Source of the DNA: Tabrizicola sp.
Lineage (GTDB): Bacteria; Pseudomonadota; Alphaproteobacteria; Rhodobacterales; Rhodobacteraceae
Direction of reading: 5' to 3'
Assembly: GCF_030373185.1 (NCBI RefSeq)
Contig: NZ_JAUCZH010000008.1
Coordinates: forward strand, 217,606-281,605
Length of the DNA stretch: 64,000 nt
Shown here: positions 8,700 through 18,192 of the stretch, piece after piece
How the letters are laid out: each line of letters begins with the position of its first letter
Numbering within the stretch: the first letter of the stretch is position 1
Program-made: the position numbers and the translations under genes
Notes under the pieces: generated by a model
What the model was told of the DNA's origin: nothing
Database searches by the model: none
The model's input: the letters and a program-made list of their open reading frames with translations, nothing else

Positions 8700-9419
8700 T
8701 CAGGGTTTCAGTGCCTGCATGGCCGATGCAAGATCAATCGCCCCGTCATAAAGCGCGCGCCCCGAGATTGCCCCGGCGATCACGCCGGTGTCGCGCAGCG
8801 CAATCAGGTCTTCCATCCGGGAGACGCCCCCGCTTGCGATGACCGGGATGGACACCGCGCGAGCCAGTGCTTCGGTCGCCTCGATGTTCGGGCCTTGCAT
8901 CGCGCCGTCGCGGTCAATGTCGGTGTAGATGATGGCGGCAACACCTGCGTCTTCGAATGAGCGGGCAAGGTCTGTGGCCATGATGTCGGTTTCGGTGGCC
9001 CAGCCCTTGGTGGCGACGCGGCCCTTGCGGGCGTCGATGCCGACAGCGACCTTGCCCGGGAAGGTCTTGGCAGCCTCGCGCACCAGCGCCGGGTTTTCCA
9101 CCGCCACGGTGCCAAGGATCACCCGGGCAAGGCCCTTTTCCAGCCATGCGGCGATGGTGGCCATGTCGCGGATGCCGCCGCCAAGCTGGCACGGCACGGT
9201 GACGCGGGCCAGGATGGCGTCAACCGCCGCGCCATTCACCGGTTGGCCGGCAAAGGCGCCGTTGAGGTCCACCAGATGCAGCCATTCGCAGCCCGCCGCC
9301 TGAAACTTGGCCGCCTGCGCCGCCGGGTCATCACCGAAGACGGTGGCAGCCTCCATCTCGCCGCGCAGCAGGCGCACGCATTGGCCGTCTTTCAGGTCGA
9401 TCGCGGGATAAAGGATCAT
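8700..9419 (-). CDS. hisA: ProFAR isomerase (1-(5-phosphoribosyl)-5-[(phosphoribosylamino)methylideneamino]imidazole-4-carboxamide isomerase)
   Basis: A 239-residue TIM-barrel isomerase, step 4 of histidine synthesis. The catalytic Asp is in [15 protein letters not shown] and the second acid in VGIDARKG; phosphate loops are LGGGIRD and IASGGVS. The family start is MILYPAID at 9419, preceded by a G-run ribosome site. The longer ORF start at 9635 runs through a non-coding gap. Confidence 0.96.
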   Translation of the reverse strand: MILYPAIDLKDGQCVRLLRGEMEAATVFGDDPAAQAAKFQAAGCEWLHLVDLNGAFAGQPVNGAAVDAILARVTVPCQLGGGIRDMATIAAWLEKGLARVILGTVAVENPALVREAAKTFPGKVAVGIDARKGRVATKGWATETDIMATDLARSFEDAGVAAIIYTDIDRDGAMQGPNIEATEALARAVSIPVIASGGVSRMEDLIALRDTGVIAGAISGRALYDGAIDLASAMQALKP

Positions 9420-9711
9420 CGGCGGCCCCCTTGCTTTGGTTCGCCGGGTCTTTGGCATGGGGCGCGGCGAAAGAAAAGGTCCGCGACGCGACCCGAGGTC
9501 ACGCGGTATCGCTGGTCTGCGTGGCGCAAGGGATGGGCCACAATTTCCGGAGCAGGAGATCCATATGGACCTGTCTGATCGCCGCAGTCCTTGCTGCCCG
9601 CTCGAAAGCATCTGGCAGACTCGCGACTGCGGCACATGGAAGTGGGTGAAGCAGGGCTTGGCGGGCTGGATTGTTCGATAAGGTCAAATAGAGGGCCGCG
9701 CGATTGCGAAT
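9420..9711. other. 292-base gap inside the his run
   Basis: No convincing gene on either strand. The frames that cross it (for example 9431-9649 plus, 9499-9687 minus) have no recognisable domain or good ribosome site. No clear terminator is visible, so the his genes may still be co-transcribed, but a separate promoter for hisA could sit here. Confidence 0.4.
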
Positions 9712-10353
9712 TTACGGCTTCCATTGCAGGAAATTTGCAATCAGCCGCAGCCCGGCCGCCTGCGATTTTTCCGGGTGGAACTGGGTGCCTATGATGTTGT
9801 CGCGCCCGACGATGGCAGTGATCTCGCCGCCGTAGTCGCACCAGGCCAGACGCTGCGACGGGTCCGCGACGCGGAAATGGTAAGAGTGGACGAAATAGGC
9901 GTGATCGCCGGTCTTCAGCCCGGCAAGCACCGGGTGGGGGCGCTCGATCACCAGATCGTTCCAACCCATATGCGGCACCTTCATGCCGGGCGTGGCGGGG
10001 GTGATGCGTTCGACATCGCCCGCGATCCAGCCGAACCCTTCGGTCAGCCGGTATTCATGGCCACGGCTGGCAAGCATCTGCATGCCGACGCAGATGCCCA
10101 GAAAGGGGCGGCCCTTGCGCAGGACTGCATCCTCGATCGCCTCGAACAGCCCGCCATAGCTGCCAAGGGCGGCGCGGCAGGCCGGAAAGGCCCCGTCGCC
10201 GGGCAAGACGATGCGGTCAGCGCGGGCCACGTCTTCGGGGCGCGAGGTGACAAGAATATTGCCGCCCTCGCCCTCGGACGCCATGCGCTGAAAGGCCTTC
10301 TCGGCGGAATGGAGGTTGCCGCTGTCGTAATCGACCAGAACCGTCAGGCTCAC
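9712..10353 (-). CDS. hisH: Imidazole glycerol phosphate synthase, glutamine amidotransferase subunit
   Basis: A 213-residue class I glutamine amidotransferase that feeds ammonia to HisF. The nucleophile is Cys in FLGICVGMQ, and the catalytic His and Glu are in [10 protein letters not shown]. The oxyanion region reads VLPGDGAF. It uses a GTG start that overlaps the hisB stop (GTGA), so it is translationally coupled to hisB. Confidence 0.96.
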   Translation of the reverse strand: MSLTVLVDYDSGNLHSAEKAFQRMASEGEGGNILVTSRPEDVARADRIVLPGDGAFPACRAALGSYGGLFEAIEDAVLRKGRPFLGICVGMQMLASRGHEYRLTEGFGWIAGDVERITPATPGMKVPHMGWNDLVIERPHPVLAGLKTGDHAYFVHSYHFRVADPSQRLAWCDYGGEITAIVGRDNIIGTQFHPEKSQAAGLRLIANFLQWKP

Positions 10354-10937
10354 AGCGCGCCCTTTGTCGTAGGCAGGGCGTCACCAAGGCGCGGGTCGGT
10401 TTCGACCGCTTCGCGCAGCGCGCGGGCGACGGATTTGAAGGCGGCCTCGGCGATGTGGTGGCTGTTCAGTCCGTGGATCAGATCGACATGCAGCGTGATG
10501 CCGCCATGCGTGGCCAGCGCCTGAAAGAATTCGCGCACGAGTTCAGTGTCGAAATTGCCGATCTTGGGCGCCGGGAAGGGCATGTTCCAGACCAGATAGG
10601 GCCGGGCCGAAAGATCCAGCGCGCAAGAGACCTGCGTGTCATCCATCGCCAGCCGGAAATGCCCGTAGCGACGGATGCCGCGCTTGTCACCCAGCGCTTT
10701 GGCGATGGCCTGACCAAGGGCGATCCCCACATCCTCGACCGTGTGGTGATCGTCGATGTGCAGGTCACCCTTCGCGCGGACGGTCATGTCGATCAGGCTG
10801 TGGCGGGCCAGCTGGTCAAGCATGTGGTCAAAGAAGCCGACGCCGGTCTTGCAGTCATGCGTGCCGGTGCCGTCGAGGGTAACGGCGACCGAAATTTCGG
10901 TCTCGGCGGTCTTGCGGCTTACCTCGGCACGGCGCAT
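10350..10937 (-). CDS. hisB: Imidazoleglycerol-phosphate dehydratase
   Basis: A 195-residue single-domain manganese enzyme for step 6 of histidine synthesis. The two repeated metal motifs are visible as [14 protein letters not shown] and [21 protein letters not shown], and [13 protein letters not shown] is the substrate loop. No HisN-type phosphatase domain is fused. ATG 10937 follows a GGGAGA ribosome site; the GTG just before it is less likely. First gene of the his block, 61 bases after the arsJ stop on the same strand. Confidence 0.96.
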   Translation of the reverse strand: MRRAEVSRKTAETEISVAVTLDGTGTHDCKTGVGFFDHMLDQLARHSLIDMTVRAKGDLHIDDHHTVEDVGIALGQAIAKALGDKRGIRRYGHFRLAMDDTQVSCALDLSARPYLVWNMPFPAPKIGNFDTELVREFFQALATHGGITLHVDLIHGLNSHHIAEAAFKSVARALREAVETDPRLGDALPTTKGAL

Positions 10938-10998
10938 CACGGCTTCTCCCTTGCGATTGCGGCCTTATAGGGCGCGGGGGGCGTCATGGGAAGGCGGA

Positions 10999-12243
10999 TC
11001 AGGGCAATTGCAACCGGCGCGCGGCCAGCCAACTGGCCATGGCCATGGCCCCGGCGGTGGCAAGGCACAGCGGCAGGCCGCCGAACTGGTAGCTGAGGCC
11101 AGACAGAAGCGTGCCGATCAGCCGCCCGGCGGCATTGGCCATGTAGTAAAATCCGACATCGCGGGTGATCCGTTCCGCCGATCCGAAGGCAAGGATCAGG
11201 TAGGAATGGACCGAGGAGTTGACAGCGAAAACAAAGCCGAAGAGCAAAAGCCCGACGACAAGCGTCAGGCTGAGCGCCAGCGAGGGCGCTCCGGCCCAAA
11301 GGGCGGCGGCGGCCAGCAGAAAGGGGATCGGCACGAGAAACCCCGCCCAGCGGATTGCCTTGGCGGCGATGGCGGCCTCGGGCTGACCCTTGCCGCCAAG
11401 CAGGCGCGGGGCCATGGCCTGCACCGCGCCATAGGCGATGATCCACAGCGCCAGAAAGCCGCCGATCAGAAAGAATGCCTCACGCCGGCCTTCGGGAGTG
11501 CCGTCGGACAAGACCATCTGGAAATAGATCGGCACGCCAACCACAAACCAGACATCCCGCGCGCCGAAAAGGAACATCCGGGCCAGCGACAAGCGGTTGA
11601 CGCGCGGGTCTTTCGACCGCCAGCCGCCCCAGGCCTCGTCCGGTTTCATCCGGTCCGGCAGGCCTGCGGGCAGAAACAGGATCACCGCCAGCAAGATCAG
11701 AGCCAGCACCGCCGCCATTCCCCAGACTGCCGTCTGAAACCCGACCAGTGCCAGAAGGGCCGCGCCAAGAAAGAAGCCAAGCCCCTTGACCGCGTTCTTG
11801 GATCCGGTCAGCAGGGCCACCCAGCGGAAAAGGCCACCGCTTTCGGTCGGGGCCAGCAGCTTGACGGCGGATTTCGACGACATCTTGGCCAGATCCTTGG
11901 CCACACCTGACACGCCCTGCACCGCCATCACGAAGGCGACGGATGCCGCCACGCCCCAGCCCGGATCAAGCTGCGCGAGGGCCACAAGGGCCGCGACCTG
12001 AAGCCCAAGCCCGGCGTAAAGGGTGGCTGCAAGGCCAAAGCGCGCGGCCAGCCAGCCTGCCGCAAGGTTGGTCACGATCCCCGCCACCTCATAAAGAAGG
12101 AACAGCCATGCAAGTTGCAGCGGGCTGAAGCCAAGGCTGTTGAAGTGCAAGAGCACCAGCATCCGAAGCGCGCCATCCGTGGCCATGAAGGACCAGTAGG
12201 CCGCCGTCACCGCCGCATAGGCGCGCAAGGGGCTGGCGGTCAT
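10999..12243 (-). CDS. arsJ: ArsJ-type MFS exporter (1-arseno-3-phosphoglycerate efflux)
   Basis: A 414-residue major-facilitator protein with about 12 hydrophobic helices. Distinctive ArsJ-type segments are SGVAKDLAKMSSKSAVKLL and LTGSKNAVKGLGFFLG. Known ArsJ proteins export 1-arseno-3-phosphoglycerate made by a partner GAPDH, which is the gene directly upstream here. Start at MTASPLRAYAA (12243), where the first helix begins. Together with the arsR-arsC fusion and GAPDH it forms a three-gene arsenate-resistance operon. Identification rests on motif memory plus context. Confidence 0.85.
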   Translation of the reverse strand: MTASPLRAYAAVTAAYWSFMATDGALRMLVLLHFNSLGFSPLQLAWLFLLYEVAGIVTNLAAGWLAARFGLAATLYAGLGLQVAALVALAQLDPGWGVAASVAFVMAVQGVSGVAKDLAKMSSKSAVKLLAPTESGGLFRWVALLTGSKNAVKGLGFFLGAALLALVGFQTAVWGMAAVLALILLAVILFLPAGLPDRMKPDEAWGGWRSKDPRVNRLSLARMFLFGARDVWFVVGVPIYFQMVLSDGTPEGRREAFFLIGGFLALWIIAYGAVQAMAPRLLGGKGQPEAAIAAKAIRWAGFLVPIPFLLAAAALWAGAPSLALSLTLVVGLLLFGFVFAVNSSVHSYLILAFGSAERITRDVGFYYMANAAGRLIGTLLSGLSYQFGGLPLCLATAGAMAMASWLAARRLQLP

Positions 12244-12258
12244 GTCCGGGGCCACCCC

Positions 12259-12300
12259 CGGGAGGGTACACCCCTCCCGAACCCACCCGGGATATCTGGA
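12259..12300 (-). repeat. Stop-proximal ATATCC/hairpin element, copy 2 (after GAPDH)
   Basis: On the minus strand, just after the GAPDH stop, TCCAGATATCCC is followed by a perfect 8-bp hairpin (CGGGAGGG, loop of 5, CCCTCCCG). It lies between the GAPDH and arsJ genes, so if it terminates transcription it does so only partially. Confidence 0.6.
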
Positions 12301-12316
12301 AACAGAAAATACGGCA

Positions 12317-13324
12317 TCAGAACGCGCCAGCCACCATTCGGGCGATGTCGGCCAGACGGCAGGCGTAGCCCCATTCGTTGTCATACCAGGCGTAGACCTT
12401 CACCTGTGTGCCGTTGATGACCATGGTCGATTGCGCGTCGATGATGGCGGACCTTGGATCGTTGGTGAAATCCGATGACACAAGGGCGCGGGTCTCATGG
12501 CCGAGGATGCCTTTGAGTGGCCCTGCGGCAGCGGTCTGGAACAGGTGGTTCACCTCATCGACGGTGGTCGGGCGGTCGACCTCGAACACGCAGTCGGTAA
12601 GCGAGGCGTTCAGGAGCGGCACCCGAACGGCGTGGCCATTCAGGCGGCCTTTGAGTTCCGGGTAGATCAGGGTGATTGCCGTTGCACTGCCGGTGGTGGT
12701 GGGGATCAGGTTCAACAGGGCCGAACGCGCGCGGCGCATGTCCTTGGCAGGGCGATCAACGATGGTCTGGGTGTTGGTCACGTCATGGATTGTTGTGATC
12801 GAGCCGTGGCGGATGCCGATCCCTTCATGGATTACCTTTACCACCGGGGCGAGGCAGTTTGTCGTGCAGCTTGCCGCCGTGACAAGGGATTGCGAGCCGT
12901 CAAAGAGGTGATGGTTGACCCCGTAGACCAGATTGAGCGCGCCGCCGTCCTTGACCGGGGCGCTGACGACAACCTTTTGCACCCCGGCGGCATAGTAAGG
13001 GGCGACTTTGGCGGCGGTCTTGAAAACCCCGGTGCAGTCGATCACCAGATCGACGGCAAGCTCTGCCAGAGGCAGAGCCTCGATCGTCTTTTCATGGGTC
13101 AGGCGGATCGGCTGGCCGTTCAGCACCAGCGCGCCCGGTTGATGGCCGACCGGGGTTTGCCAGCGACCATGGACCGAATCAAACTCCATCAGCAGCGCGT
13201 GCTGTTCGGCGTCACCTGCGGGATCGTTCAGCAAGACGATCTCGCCCCCGGTGCCGCTGTCCACAAGGTTGCGAAGGACGAGTTTGCCGATCCGGCCCAA
13301 TCCGTTCAAGGCGATGCGTGGCAT
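12317..13324 (-). CDS. ArsJ-associated glyceraldehyde-3-phosphate dehydrogenase
   Basis: A 335-residue GAPDH of normal length. The NAD fold starts [17 protein letters not shown], the catalytic Cys is in [16 protein letters not shown], and [10 protein letters not shown] is the family loop. In ars operons this enzyme uses arsenate in place of phosphate and gives unstable 1-arseno-3-phosphoglycerate for ArsJ to export. The location between arsR-arsC and arsJ argues for that role, not central glycolysis. It begins 3 bases after the arsR-arsC stop, so the two are co-translated. Confidence 0.9.
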   Translation of the reverse strand: MPRIALNGLGRIGKLVLRNLVDSGTGGEIVLLNDPAGDAEQHALLMEFDSVHGRWQTPVGHQPGALVLNGQPIRLTHEKTIEALPLAELAVDLVIDCTGVFKTAAKVAPYYAAGVQKVVVSAPVKDGGALNLVYGVNHHLFDGSQSLVTAASCTTNCLAPVVKVIHEGIGIRHGSITTIHDVTNTQTIVDRPAKDMRRARSALLNLIPTTTGSATAITLIYPELKGRLNGHAVRVPLLNASLTDCVFEVDRPTTVDEVNHLFQTAAAGPLKGILGHETRALVSSDFTNDPRSAIIDAQSTMVINGTQVKVYAWYDNEWGYACRLADIARMVAGAF

Positions 13325-13327
13325 GAG

Positions 13328-14173
13328 TCAGGTGTTCCCGTCGGTCAGGGCATCGGTGCCGATGGCATCGACGTGGGCTTGCAGGGACAGCCGCGACAGA
13401 TTGTCGAACGGCAGTTCGACGAAGGCTGCGATCCGGCGACGGAGGGCGGCATAGGTCTGGGCAAAGACCAGCGCGCGTTCGGCCTCGGTGCCGGTGGCCT
13501 TGACCGGGTCGGGCAGGCCCCAATGGCCGGTGATCGGCTGGCCCGGCCAGGGAGGGCATTCTTCGGCGGCGGCGGTGTCGCAGACGGTGAAGACGAAATC
13601 CATCGTGATGGCACCCGGGGTCTGGAACTCTGCCACATGTTTCGACCGCAGGGTCGAGACGTCATGGCCGTTGCGCTGCAAAACCTCGATGGCCATGGGA
13701 TTGAGGGTGCTGCCGGGGCGTGTGCCTGCGGAAAACGCCTGAAACTTGCCCTGCCCAAGGTCACGCAGCAGCGCTTCGGCAAAGATTGATCGGGCCGAAT
13801 TGCCCGAGCAGATGAAAAGCACGTCAAATGCGGTGTCATGCATGGTAAACTCCTGTTGCGGGCGGAGAAGGGGAGGCAGAAGGTCGGGCCGCGCCCGGCC
13901 AAGATCGATTGCGAGGTAGCCGATCAGCGTTTCGGTCGCTTCCAGATCTGCCGCGTAGAACAGCGACCGCCCGTCACGGCGCATTTGCACCAGCCCTGCG
14001 GCGGCAAGTTCTGACAGATGATGCGACAGCGTGTTCTGCTTCAGCCCGAGCGCGGCGGCGATTTCGGTTGGCCGCACACCTTGTGGGGCAAAGCGCATCA
14101 AGAGCCGGAACACCGCAAGCCTGCCGGGGTGTCCCAGAGTGGCGAAGGATTGGGTTGCTTGGGCCAGTTCCAT
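13328..14173 (-). CDS. ArsR-type repressor fused to an arsenate reductase/LMW-phosphatase domain
   Basis: A 281-residue two-domain fusion. Residues about 1-95 are an ArsR winged helix (EIAAALGLKQNTLSHHLSELAAAGLV). Residues about 115-281 are a low-molecular-weight phosphatase/ArsC domain with P-loop ICSGNSARS and the downstream pair TVCDTAAAEEC that could serve thioredoxin-coupled arsenate reduction. The canonical ELCVCDL metal motif of classical ArsR is absent; the equivalent helix has no Cys. Sensing may therefore use other residues or the fused domain. Start at MELAQATQS (14173), first gene of the operon. Confidence 0.88.
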   Translation of the reverse strand: MELAQATQSFATLGHPGRLAVFRLLMRFAPQGVRPTEIAAALGLKQNTLSHHLSELAAAGLVQMRRDGRSLFYAADLEATETLIGYLAIDLGRARPDLLPPLLRPQQEFTMHDTAFDVLFICSGNSARSIFAEALLRDLGQGKFQAFSAGTRPGSTLNPMAIEVLQRNGHDVSTLRSKHVAEFQTPGAITMDFVFTVCDTAAAEECPPWPGQPITGHWGLPDPVKATGTEAERALVFAQTYAALRRRIAAFVELPFDNLSRLSLQAHVDAIGTDALTDGNT

Positions 14174-14174
14174 A

Positions 14175-14192
14175 TTTCCAGAAATCAGGAAA
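14175..14192 (-). promoter_or_regulatory. Possible ArsR operator in front of the ars operon
   Basis: TTTCC, 8 bases, GGAAA forms an imperfect inverted repeat immediately upstream of the arsR-arsC start codon, where an autoregulatory site would be expected. Evidence is position and symmetry only. Confidence 0.3.
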
Positions 14193-14276
14193 CAACTGGA
14201 TCTGTCCAGTGAACTTTTCATGACAGGCGGCCATGATGACCGATGCCACAGAGCCACGGCGCGCCCGGAAACGACG

Positions 14277-14300
14277 AAGGCCACCCCGAAGGGTGGCCTT
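14277..14300 (-). terminator. Hairpin after tRNA-Gly
   Basis: Perfect 10-bp arms AAGGCCACCC and GGGTGGCCTT around a 4-base loop, located 16 bases beyond the tRNA-Gly CCA end on the minus strand. No long T run follows, so it may be a processing/stabilising hairpin or a weak terminator. Confidence 0.6.
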
Positions 14301-14315
14301 TGCGTTTGTCCCAAC

Positions 14316-14390
14316 TGGAGCGGGCGAGGCGATTCGAACGCCCGACCCTAACCTTGGCAAGGTTATGCTCTACCCCTGAGCTACGCCCGC
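14316..14390 (-). tRNA. tRNA-Gly (GCC)
   Basis: The minus strand reads GCGGGCG at the 5' acceptor and CGCCCGC at the 3' acceptor, then T-CCA. The anticodon loop is TTGCCAA (GCC) on a perfect AACCT-type stem. The T-arm is GGGCG-TTCGAAT-CGCCT. D-loop AGCTCAGGGGTAGAGC is canonical. Confidence 0.96.
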
Positions 14391-14532
14391 ACCGGTTGGA
14401 CGAGGGGTGATTTATTGCGCCGGGCGTTGGGCTGCAAGAGGTAAAGTGCAGAGGGAGCGATTTTTCCTGCGCGTGGCGGTTCCGGCTCGGTGCGAAAGCC
14501 CGGGCGGGCCATGCGGCCCGACCGATCTTGCG

Positions 14533-17500
14533 TCATTCAAGTTCGACCAGCAGATCCTTGGCGTCGATCTGCGCTCCGGGCTGGACGTGGATAGCCTTCA
14601 CCACGGCCTCGCGGTCAGCATGAAGGCCGGTTTCCATCTTCATCGCCTCGATGGTCAGCAGAAGATCACCTGCCCGCACCTTCTGGCCCGGGGTCACGGC
14701 CAGCGAGGCGATGGACCCTGGCATCGGCGCGCCGACATGAGCGGGGTTGCCCTCTTGCGCCTTGGGCCGGGCCGCCGTCTTGGCTTTCACCGCACGGTTC
14801 GGCACGCGGATGACGCGGGGCTGGCCGTTCAGTTCGAAGAAGACCTTGACCTCACCTTCGTCGGTTGTCTCGCCCACGGCTTGCAGGCGGATTTCAAGCG
14901 TCTTGCCCGGGTCGATTTCAGCGGTGATCTCGTCTCCGGGGTTCATGCCGTAGAAGAAGGTCAGCGTGGGCAGCACCCGGACCGGGCCATAAAGCCGGTG
15001 GCGGGCGCGGTAATCCATGAAGACCTTGGGATACATCAGGTAGCCGTTCAGGTCTTCGTCATCCACCGTCTCGCCTTCGGCTTCTTCGGCCCCAAGGCGC
15101 AGCTCTTCGGCCAGTTTCGTGCGGGTGGCTTCAAGATCGACTGGCGGCATCGAGGCGCCGGGGCGGCCGGTCAGCGGGGCTTCGCCCTTGAGAACCTTCT
15201 TGAGGATGCCCGAAGGCCAGCCGCCCGGCGGTTGACCAAGGTTGCCTTTCAGCATGTCGGCCACGGATTCAGGAAAGGCAACCTCAATGCCGGGGTCTTC
15301 CACCTGCGCCCGGGTCAGGCCCTGCGCCACCATCATCAGCGCCATGTCGCCCACGACCTTCGAGGATGGCGTGACCTTCACGATATCGCCGAACATCTGG
15401 TTGGCGTCGGAATAGGCCTGCGCCACTTCGTGCCAGCGGTCCTCCAGCCCCAGACTGCGGGCCTGGGCCTTGAGGTTGGTGAACTGGCCACCCGGCATTT
15501 CGTGCAGGTAGACTTCGGACGCGGGGGCCGGGATTCCGGATTCAAAGGCCGCATACTGACCGCGCACCTGTTCCCAATAGTTGGAAATCTGCCGGATCGC
15601 GCCGATATCCAGCCCGGTGTCGCGTTCGGTATTTTTCAAGGCCTCGACGATCGACCCCAGGCAGGGCTGCGAGGTGCCGCCTGAAAACGCGTCCATCGCG
15701 GCATCGACGGCATCCACTCCGGCATCGCAGGCGGCGAGGATGGTGGCGGCCCCGGCACCCGAGGTGTCGTGGGTGTGGAAGTGGATCGGCAGGCCGACCT
15801 CTTGTTTCAGCGCCTTGATCAGCATCCGCGCGGCGGCGGGTTTCAGAAGGCCGGCCATGTCCTTCAAGCCCAGCACATGCGCGCCGGCGGCTTTCAGTTC
15901 CTTGGCCATGGCGACGTAGTATTTCAGGTCATACTTCGGGCGGGCAGGGTCCAGAAGGTCGCCGGTATAGCAGATCGAGCCTTCGCAGACCTTTCCGGCT
16001 TCAACCACCGCGTCCATGGCGACGCGCATGTTCTCGACCCAGTTCAGGCTGTCGAAAACGCGGAACACATCGACGCCGCTGTCGGCTGCCTGCCGGACGA
16101 AGGCCTGCACAACATTGTCGGGATAGTTGGTGTAGCCGACGCCGTTCGACGCCCGCAAAAGCATCTGCGTCATCAGGTTCGGCATGGCAGCGCGCAGGTC
16201 GCGCAGGCGCTGCCATGGACATTCCTGCAAGAAGCGATAGGCCACGTCGAACGTCGCGCCCCCCCAGCATTCCACGCTGAACAGCTGCGGCAGGTTCGCC
16301 GCATAGGTCGGCGCCACGCGGATCATGTCGATCGACCGCATCCGGGTGGCCAGCAAGGACTGGTGCCCGTCGCGCATCGTGGTGTCGGTCAGCAGCACCT
16401 TCGTCTGCGCCTTCATCCAGTCGGCCACCGCCTGCGGTCCCTTCTGTTCCAGAAGGTTGCGCGTTCCCATCGCCGGTTCGGCCTTCAACGCCGGGGGCTT
16501 CGGCGCCTTGGCCTCGGCCGCCGGCTTCGGGCGGCCAGCGGTTTCGGGATGCCCGTTCACCGTGATATCGGCGATATAGGTCAGGATCTTGGTAGCCCGG
16601 TCCTTGCGGCGCTTGAAGTTGAACAGCTCGGGCGTCGTATCGATGAACTTGGTCGTATAGGTGTCGTTCAGGAACGTCGGGTGCTTCAAAAGGTTGATCA
16701 CGAACTCTATGTTCGTCGCCACCCCCCGGATCCGGAACTCGCGCAGCGCCCGGTCCATGCGGTGGATCGCCTTTTCCGGCGTCTGGGCATGGGCGGTGAC
16801 CTTGACCAGAAGCGAGTCGTAGTACCGCGTGATCACCCCGCCCGCATAGGCCGTCCCGCCATCAAGGCGGATGCCATTGCCGGTGGCTGAACGGTAGGCG
16901 GTCAGGCGGCCATAGTCGGGGATGAAGTTGTTCAGCGGGTCTTCGGTCGTGACCCGGCATTGCAGCGCATGGCCGATCAGCGGCACGGCTTCCTGACTGG
17001 GAAGCCCCGTCGCTTCGGACAGGCTCTTGCCTTCTTCGATCAGGATCTGGGCCTGCACGATATCAACCCCGGTCACCTCTTCGGTCACCGTGTGTTCGAC
17101 CTGTACCCGAGGGTTCACTTCGATGAAGTAGAACTGCTGGGTGTCCATATCCATCAGGAATTCGACGGTTCCGGCACATTCATAGGCCACATGGCTGCAA
17201 ATGCGCTTGGCCATCTCGCAGACTTCGGCCCGCTGTTCGGGGGTCAGATAAGGCGCTGGCGCGCGTTCCACGACCTTCTGGTTCCGCCGCTGCACCGTGC
17301 AATCGCGTTCCCACAGGTGCCAGCAGTCGCCCTGCTTGTCGCCAAGGATCTGCACTTCCACATGGCGGGCGCGCAGGATCATCTTTTCCAGATAGCCCTC
17401 GCCATTGCCAAAGGCCGCTTCCGCCTCACGCCGACCTTCGCGGACCTTGGCCTCCAGTTCATCCTCGGACAGGATGGGGCGCATGCCCCGCCCGCCGCCA

Positions 17501-17994
17501 CCCCAGCTTGCCTTCAGCATCAGGGGATAGCCCACTTCGGCGGCCTGCTTCTTGATCAGCGCCATGTCTTCGCCCAGCACCTCGGTCGCGGGGATGACGG
17601 GGACACCGGCTTCCACAGCCACGCGGCGGGCCGATGCCTTGTCACCAAGCGCGCGCATCGTCTCGGCGCGGGGGCCGATGAAGGTGATCCCGGCCTGATC
17701 GCAGGCATCGACGAAATCGGGGTTTTCCGACAAAAGCCCATATCCGGGATGGATCGCATCCGCCCCGGCCATCTTGGCCACACGGATGATTTCGGGGATG
17801 GAAAGATAGGCGCCGACCGGCGACAGCCCTTCGCCGATCCGGTAAGCCTCATCAGCCTTGAAGCGGTGGAGGCCCAGCTTGTCTTCCTCGGCATAGACAG
17901 CGACTGTCTTCTTGCCCATCTCGTTCGCGGCGCGCATGACGCGAATGGCGATCTCGCCCCGGTTGGCGATGAGGATCTTCTTGAACTCGGGCAT
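14533..17994 (-). CDS. pyc: Pyruvate carboxylase
   Basis: A 1153-residue full-length biotin enzyme that makes oxaloacetate from pyruvate and bicarbonate. The order is typical of the alpha4 type: biotin carboxylase (KKILIANRGEIAIRVMRA at the start, ATP loop WGGGGRGM, FIEVNPRVQVEHTVTEEVTG), carboxyltransferase TIM barrel (DTTMRDGHQSLLATRMR, FHTHDTSG), then a C-terminal biotinyl domain with AMKMETG. ATG 17994 is preferred over GTG 18003, which sits on top of the GGGAG ribosome site. Divergent from uvrD across about 200 bases. Confidence 0.97.
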   Translation of the reverse strand: MPEFKKILIANRGEIAIRVMRAANEMGKKTVAVYAEEDKLGLHRFKADEAYRIGEGLSPVGAYLSIPEIIRVAKMAGADAIHPGYGLLSENPDFVDACDQAGITFIGPRAETMRALGDKASARRVAVEAGVPVIPATEVLGEDMALIKKQAAEVGYPLMLKASWGGGGRGMRPILSEDELEAKVREGRREAEAAFGNGEGYLEKMILRARHVEVQILGDKQGDCWHLWERDCTVQRRNQKVVERAPAPYLTPEQRAEVCEMAKRICSHVAYECAGTVEFLMDMDTQQFYFIEVNPRVQVEHTVTEEVTGVDIVQAQILIEEGKSLSEATGLPSQEAVPLIGHALQCRVTTEDPLNNFIPDYGRLTAYRSATGNGIRLDGGTAYAGGVITRYYDSLLVKVTAHAQTPEKAIHRMDRALREFRIRGVATNIEFVINLLKHPTFLNDTYTTKFIDTTPELFNFKRRKDRATKILTYIADITVNGHPETAGRPKPAAEAKAPKPPALKAEPAMGTRNLLEQKGPQAVADWMKAQTKVLLTDTTMRDGHQSLLATRMRSIDMIRVAPTYAANLPQLFSVECWGGATFDVAYRFLQECPWQRLRDLRAAMPNLMTQMLLRASNGVGYTNYPDNVVQAFVRQAADSGVDVFRVFDSLNWVENMRVAMDAVVEAGKVCEGSICYTGDLLDPARPKYDLKYYVAMAKELKAAGAHVLGLKDMAGLLKPAAARMLIKALKQEVGLPIHFHTHDTSGAGAATILAACDAGVDAVDAAMDAFSGGTSQPCLGSIVEALKNTERDTGLDIGAIRQISNYWEQVRGQYAAFESGIPAPASEVYLHEMPGGQFTNLKAQARSLGLEDRWHEVAQAYSDANQMFGDIVKVTPSSKVVGDMALMMVAQGLTRAQVEDPGIEVAFPESVADMLKGNLGQPPGGWPSGILKKVLKGEAPLTGRPGASMPPVDLEATRTKLAEELRLGAEEAEGETVDDEDLNGYLMYPKVFMDYRARHRLYGPVRVLPTLTFFYGMNPGDEITAEIDPGKTLEIRLQAVGETTDEGEVKVFFELNGQPRVIRVPNRAVKAKTAARPKAQEGNPAHVGAPMPGSIASLAVTPGQKVRAGDLLLTIEAMKMETGLHADREAVVKAIHVQPGAQIDAKDLLVELE

Positions 17995-18192
17995 TTGCGG
18001 CACTCCCAGCGGCAGAACCCGGACACCTTAGGGGCGCTGCGGTGCAGCGCAAGGGGGATTGCCGCCGTATACTCACAGAAATGCGACAGAGTGACCCCTG
18101 TGGCAATTGGCACAAACGGGCGCGTGTGATGGCCCGAACAATCTGTGAACGCGGGCCTTTCCCCGCGCGATGTTCCATATATACTGAGCGTC

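Noticed and set aside
9431-9687. Small ORFs on both strands between hisA and hisH.
   Set aside because: No start signals or recognisable family; kept only as a gap annotation.
12497-13789. 430-residue plus-strand ORF.
   Set aside because: Shadow of GAPDH and arsR-arsC; no domain, and composition typical of the antisense of GC-rich genes.
16960-18129. 389-residue plus-strand ORF.
   Set aside because: Shadow of the biotin carboxylase part of pyc.
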